From Pseudovirgaria hyperparasitica (Eukaryota; Ascomycota; Dothideomycetes; Acrospermales; Acrospermaceae), in NCBI RefSeq assembly GCF_010093815.1, contig NW_022985587.1, positions 1 through 45,898 on the forward strand: 45,898 bases of DNA. Direction: 5' to 3'. This document shows, one piece after another, positions 45,837-45,898 of the stretch (positions are counted from its first letter, which is position 1; each line of letters opens with the position of its first letter). Below the pieces are notes generated by a model. It did not search any database. It had not been told where the DNA came from and worked only from the letters and a program-made list of their open reading frames with translations. Both the position numbers and the translations under genes were made by a program.

Positions 45837-45898
45837 GAGTGTAGGTGACCATGCTAGGAACTTGCAAGCCGCCATCCTCATTGAGCTCTTCATTACTT

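Noticed and set aside
1-45898. Starship-type element with a tyrosine-recombinase captain
   Set aside because: Accessory cargo made this attractive, but I found no frame with the expected recombinase motifs or length.
1-45898. tRNA or rRNA genes
   Set aside because: Checked T-loop-like GTTCGAATC/GATTCGAAT matches (for example near 13974); none is embedded in a foldable tRNA.

Overview
The window looks like a repeat-rich accessory region of a filamentous ascomycete genome (Pezizomycotina, plausibly a dothideomycete; this is inference). Genes carry short introns of about 50 bases with GT(A/G)AGT donors, CTAAC branch sites and CAG/TAG acceptors. Fungal gene families dominate: a Gti1/Pac2 regulator, a ferric reductase, a GH18-CBM18 chitinase, an NLR-type N-terminal domain and homeodomain-C2H2 factors. 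Many reading frames are broken by single TAA or TAG codons at likely former CAA or CAG codons, as expected from repeat-induced point mutation (RIP) acting on CpA.

Layout. 1-8.3 kb holds decayed pieces: a kinase-like pseudogene (3.3-4.3 kb), a hAT transposase relic (6.3-7.3 kb) and an integrase-like transposase relic (7.3-7.9 kb). 8.4-12 kb contains one clean, intronless 552-residue gene (9459-11117) with a myristoylation-type N-terminus. 12-14.9 kb is shuffled repeats. 14.9-17.3 kb is a 5'-truncated LINE with a nearly intact reverse transcriptase, next to a truncated copy of a secreted-protein gene. 18.2-19.4 kb is a nested pair of inverted-repeat elements. 19.5-20.6 kb is a Gti1/Pac2 gene with one nonsense codon. 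21-25 kb carries gene fragments (chitinase exon, kinase N-terminus, NLR and hydrolase pieces). 25.9-27 kb is a shortened relative of the 37.4-41.5 kb unit. 28.1-32.6 kb is a ferric reductase/chitinase divergent pair between 60-bp direct repeats. 33-36.2 kb is a unit bounded by 201-bp inverted repeats that holds two Myb/SANT-like reading frames. 37.4-41.5 kb holds an intact homeodomain-C2H2 factor, a small secreted protein and a third regulator-like frame. 42-45.9 kb is decayed, with an ankyrin fragment and a fragment of an unrecognised gene.

Two non-coding signals tie the region together. Clusters of a TGAGCC core occur upstream of several regulator-like genes (25.9, 35.8, 37.7 and, inverted, 41.5 kb). 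They may be subterminal repeats of a DNA element family or shared promoter boxes. A 35-nt palindrome (16-3-16) recurs four times, at least three of them at or near edges of duplicated blocks. The most likely functional genes are the 552-residue protein, the chitinase, the homeodomain factor, the small secreted protein and a 57-residue SANT-like protein. The rest are mostly relics. No database or alignment tool was used; all family calls come from reading motifs, and exon joins were checked by frame arithmetic.
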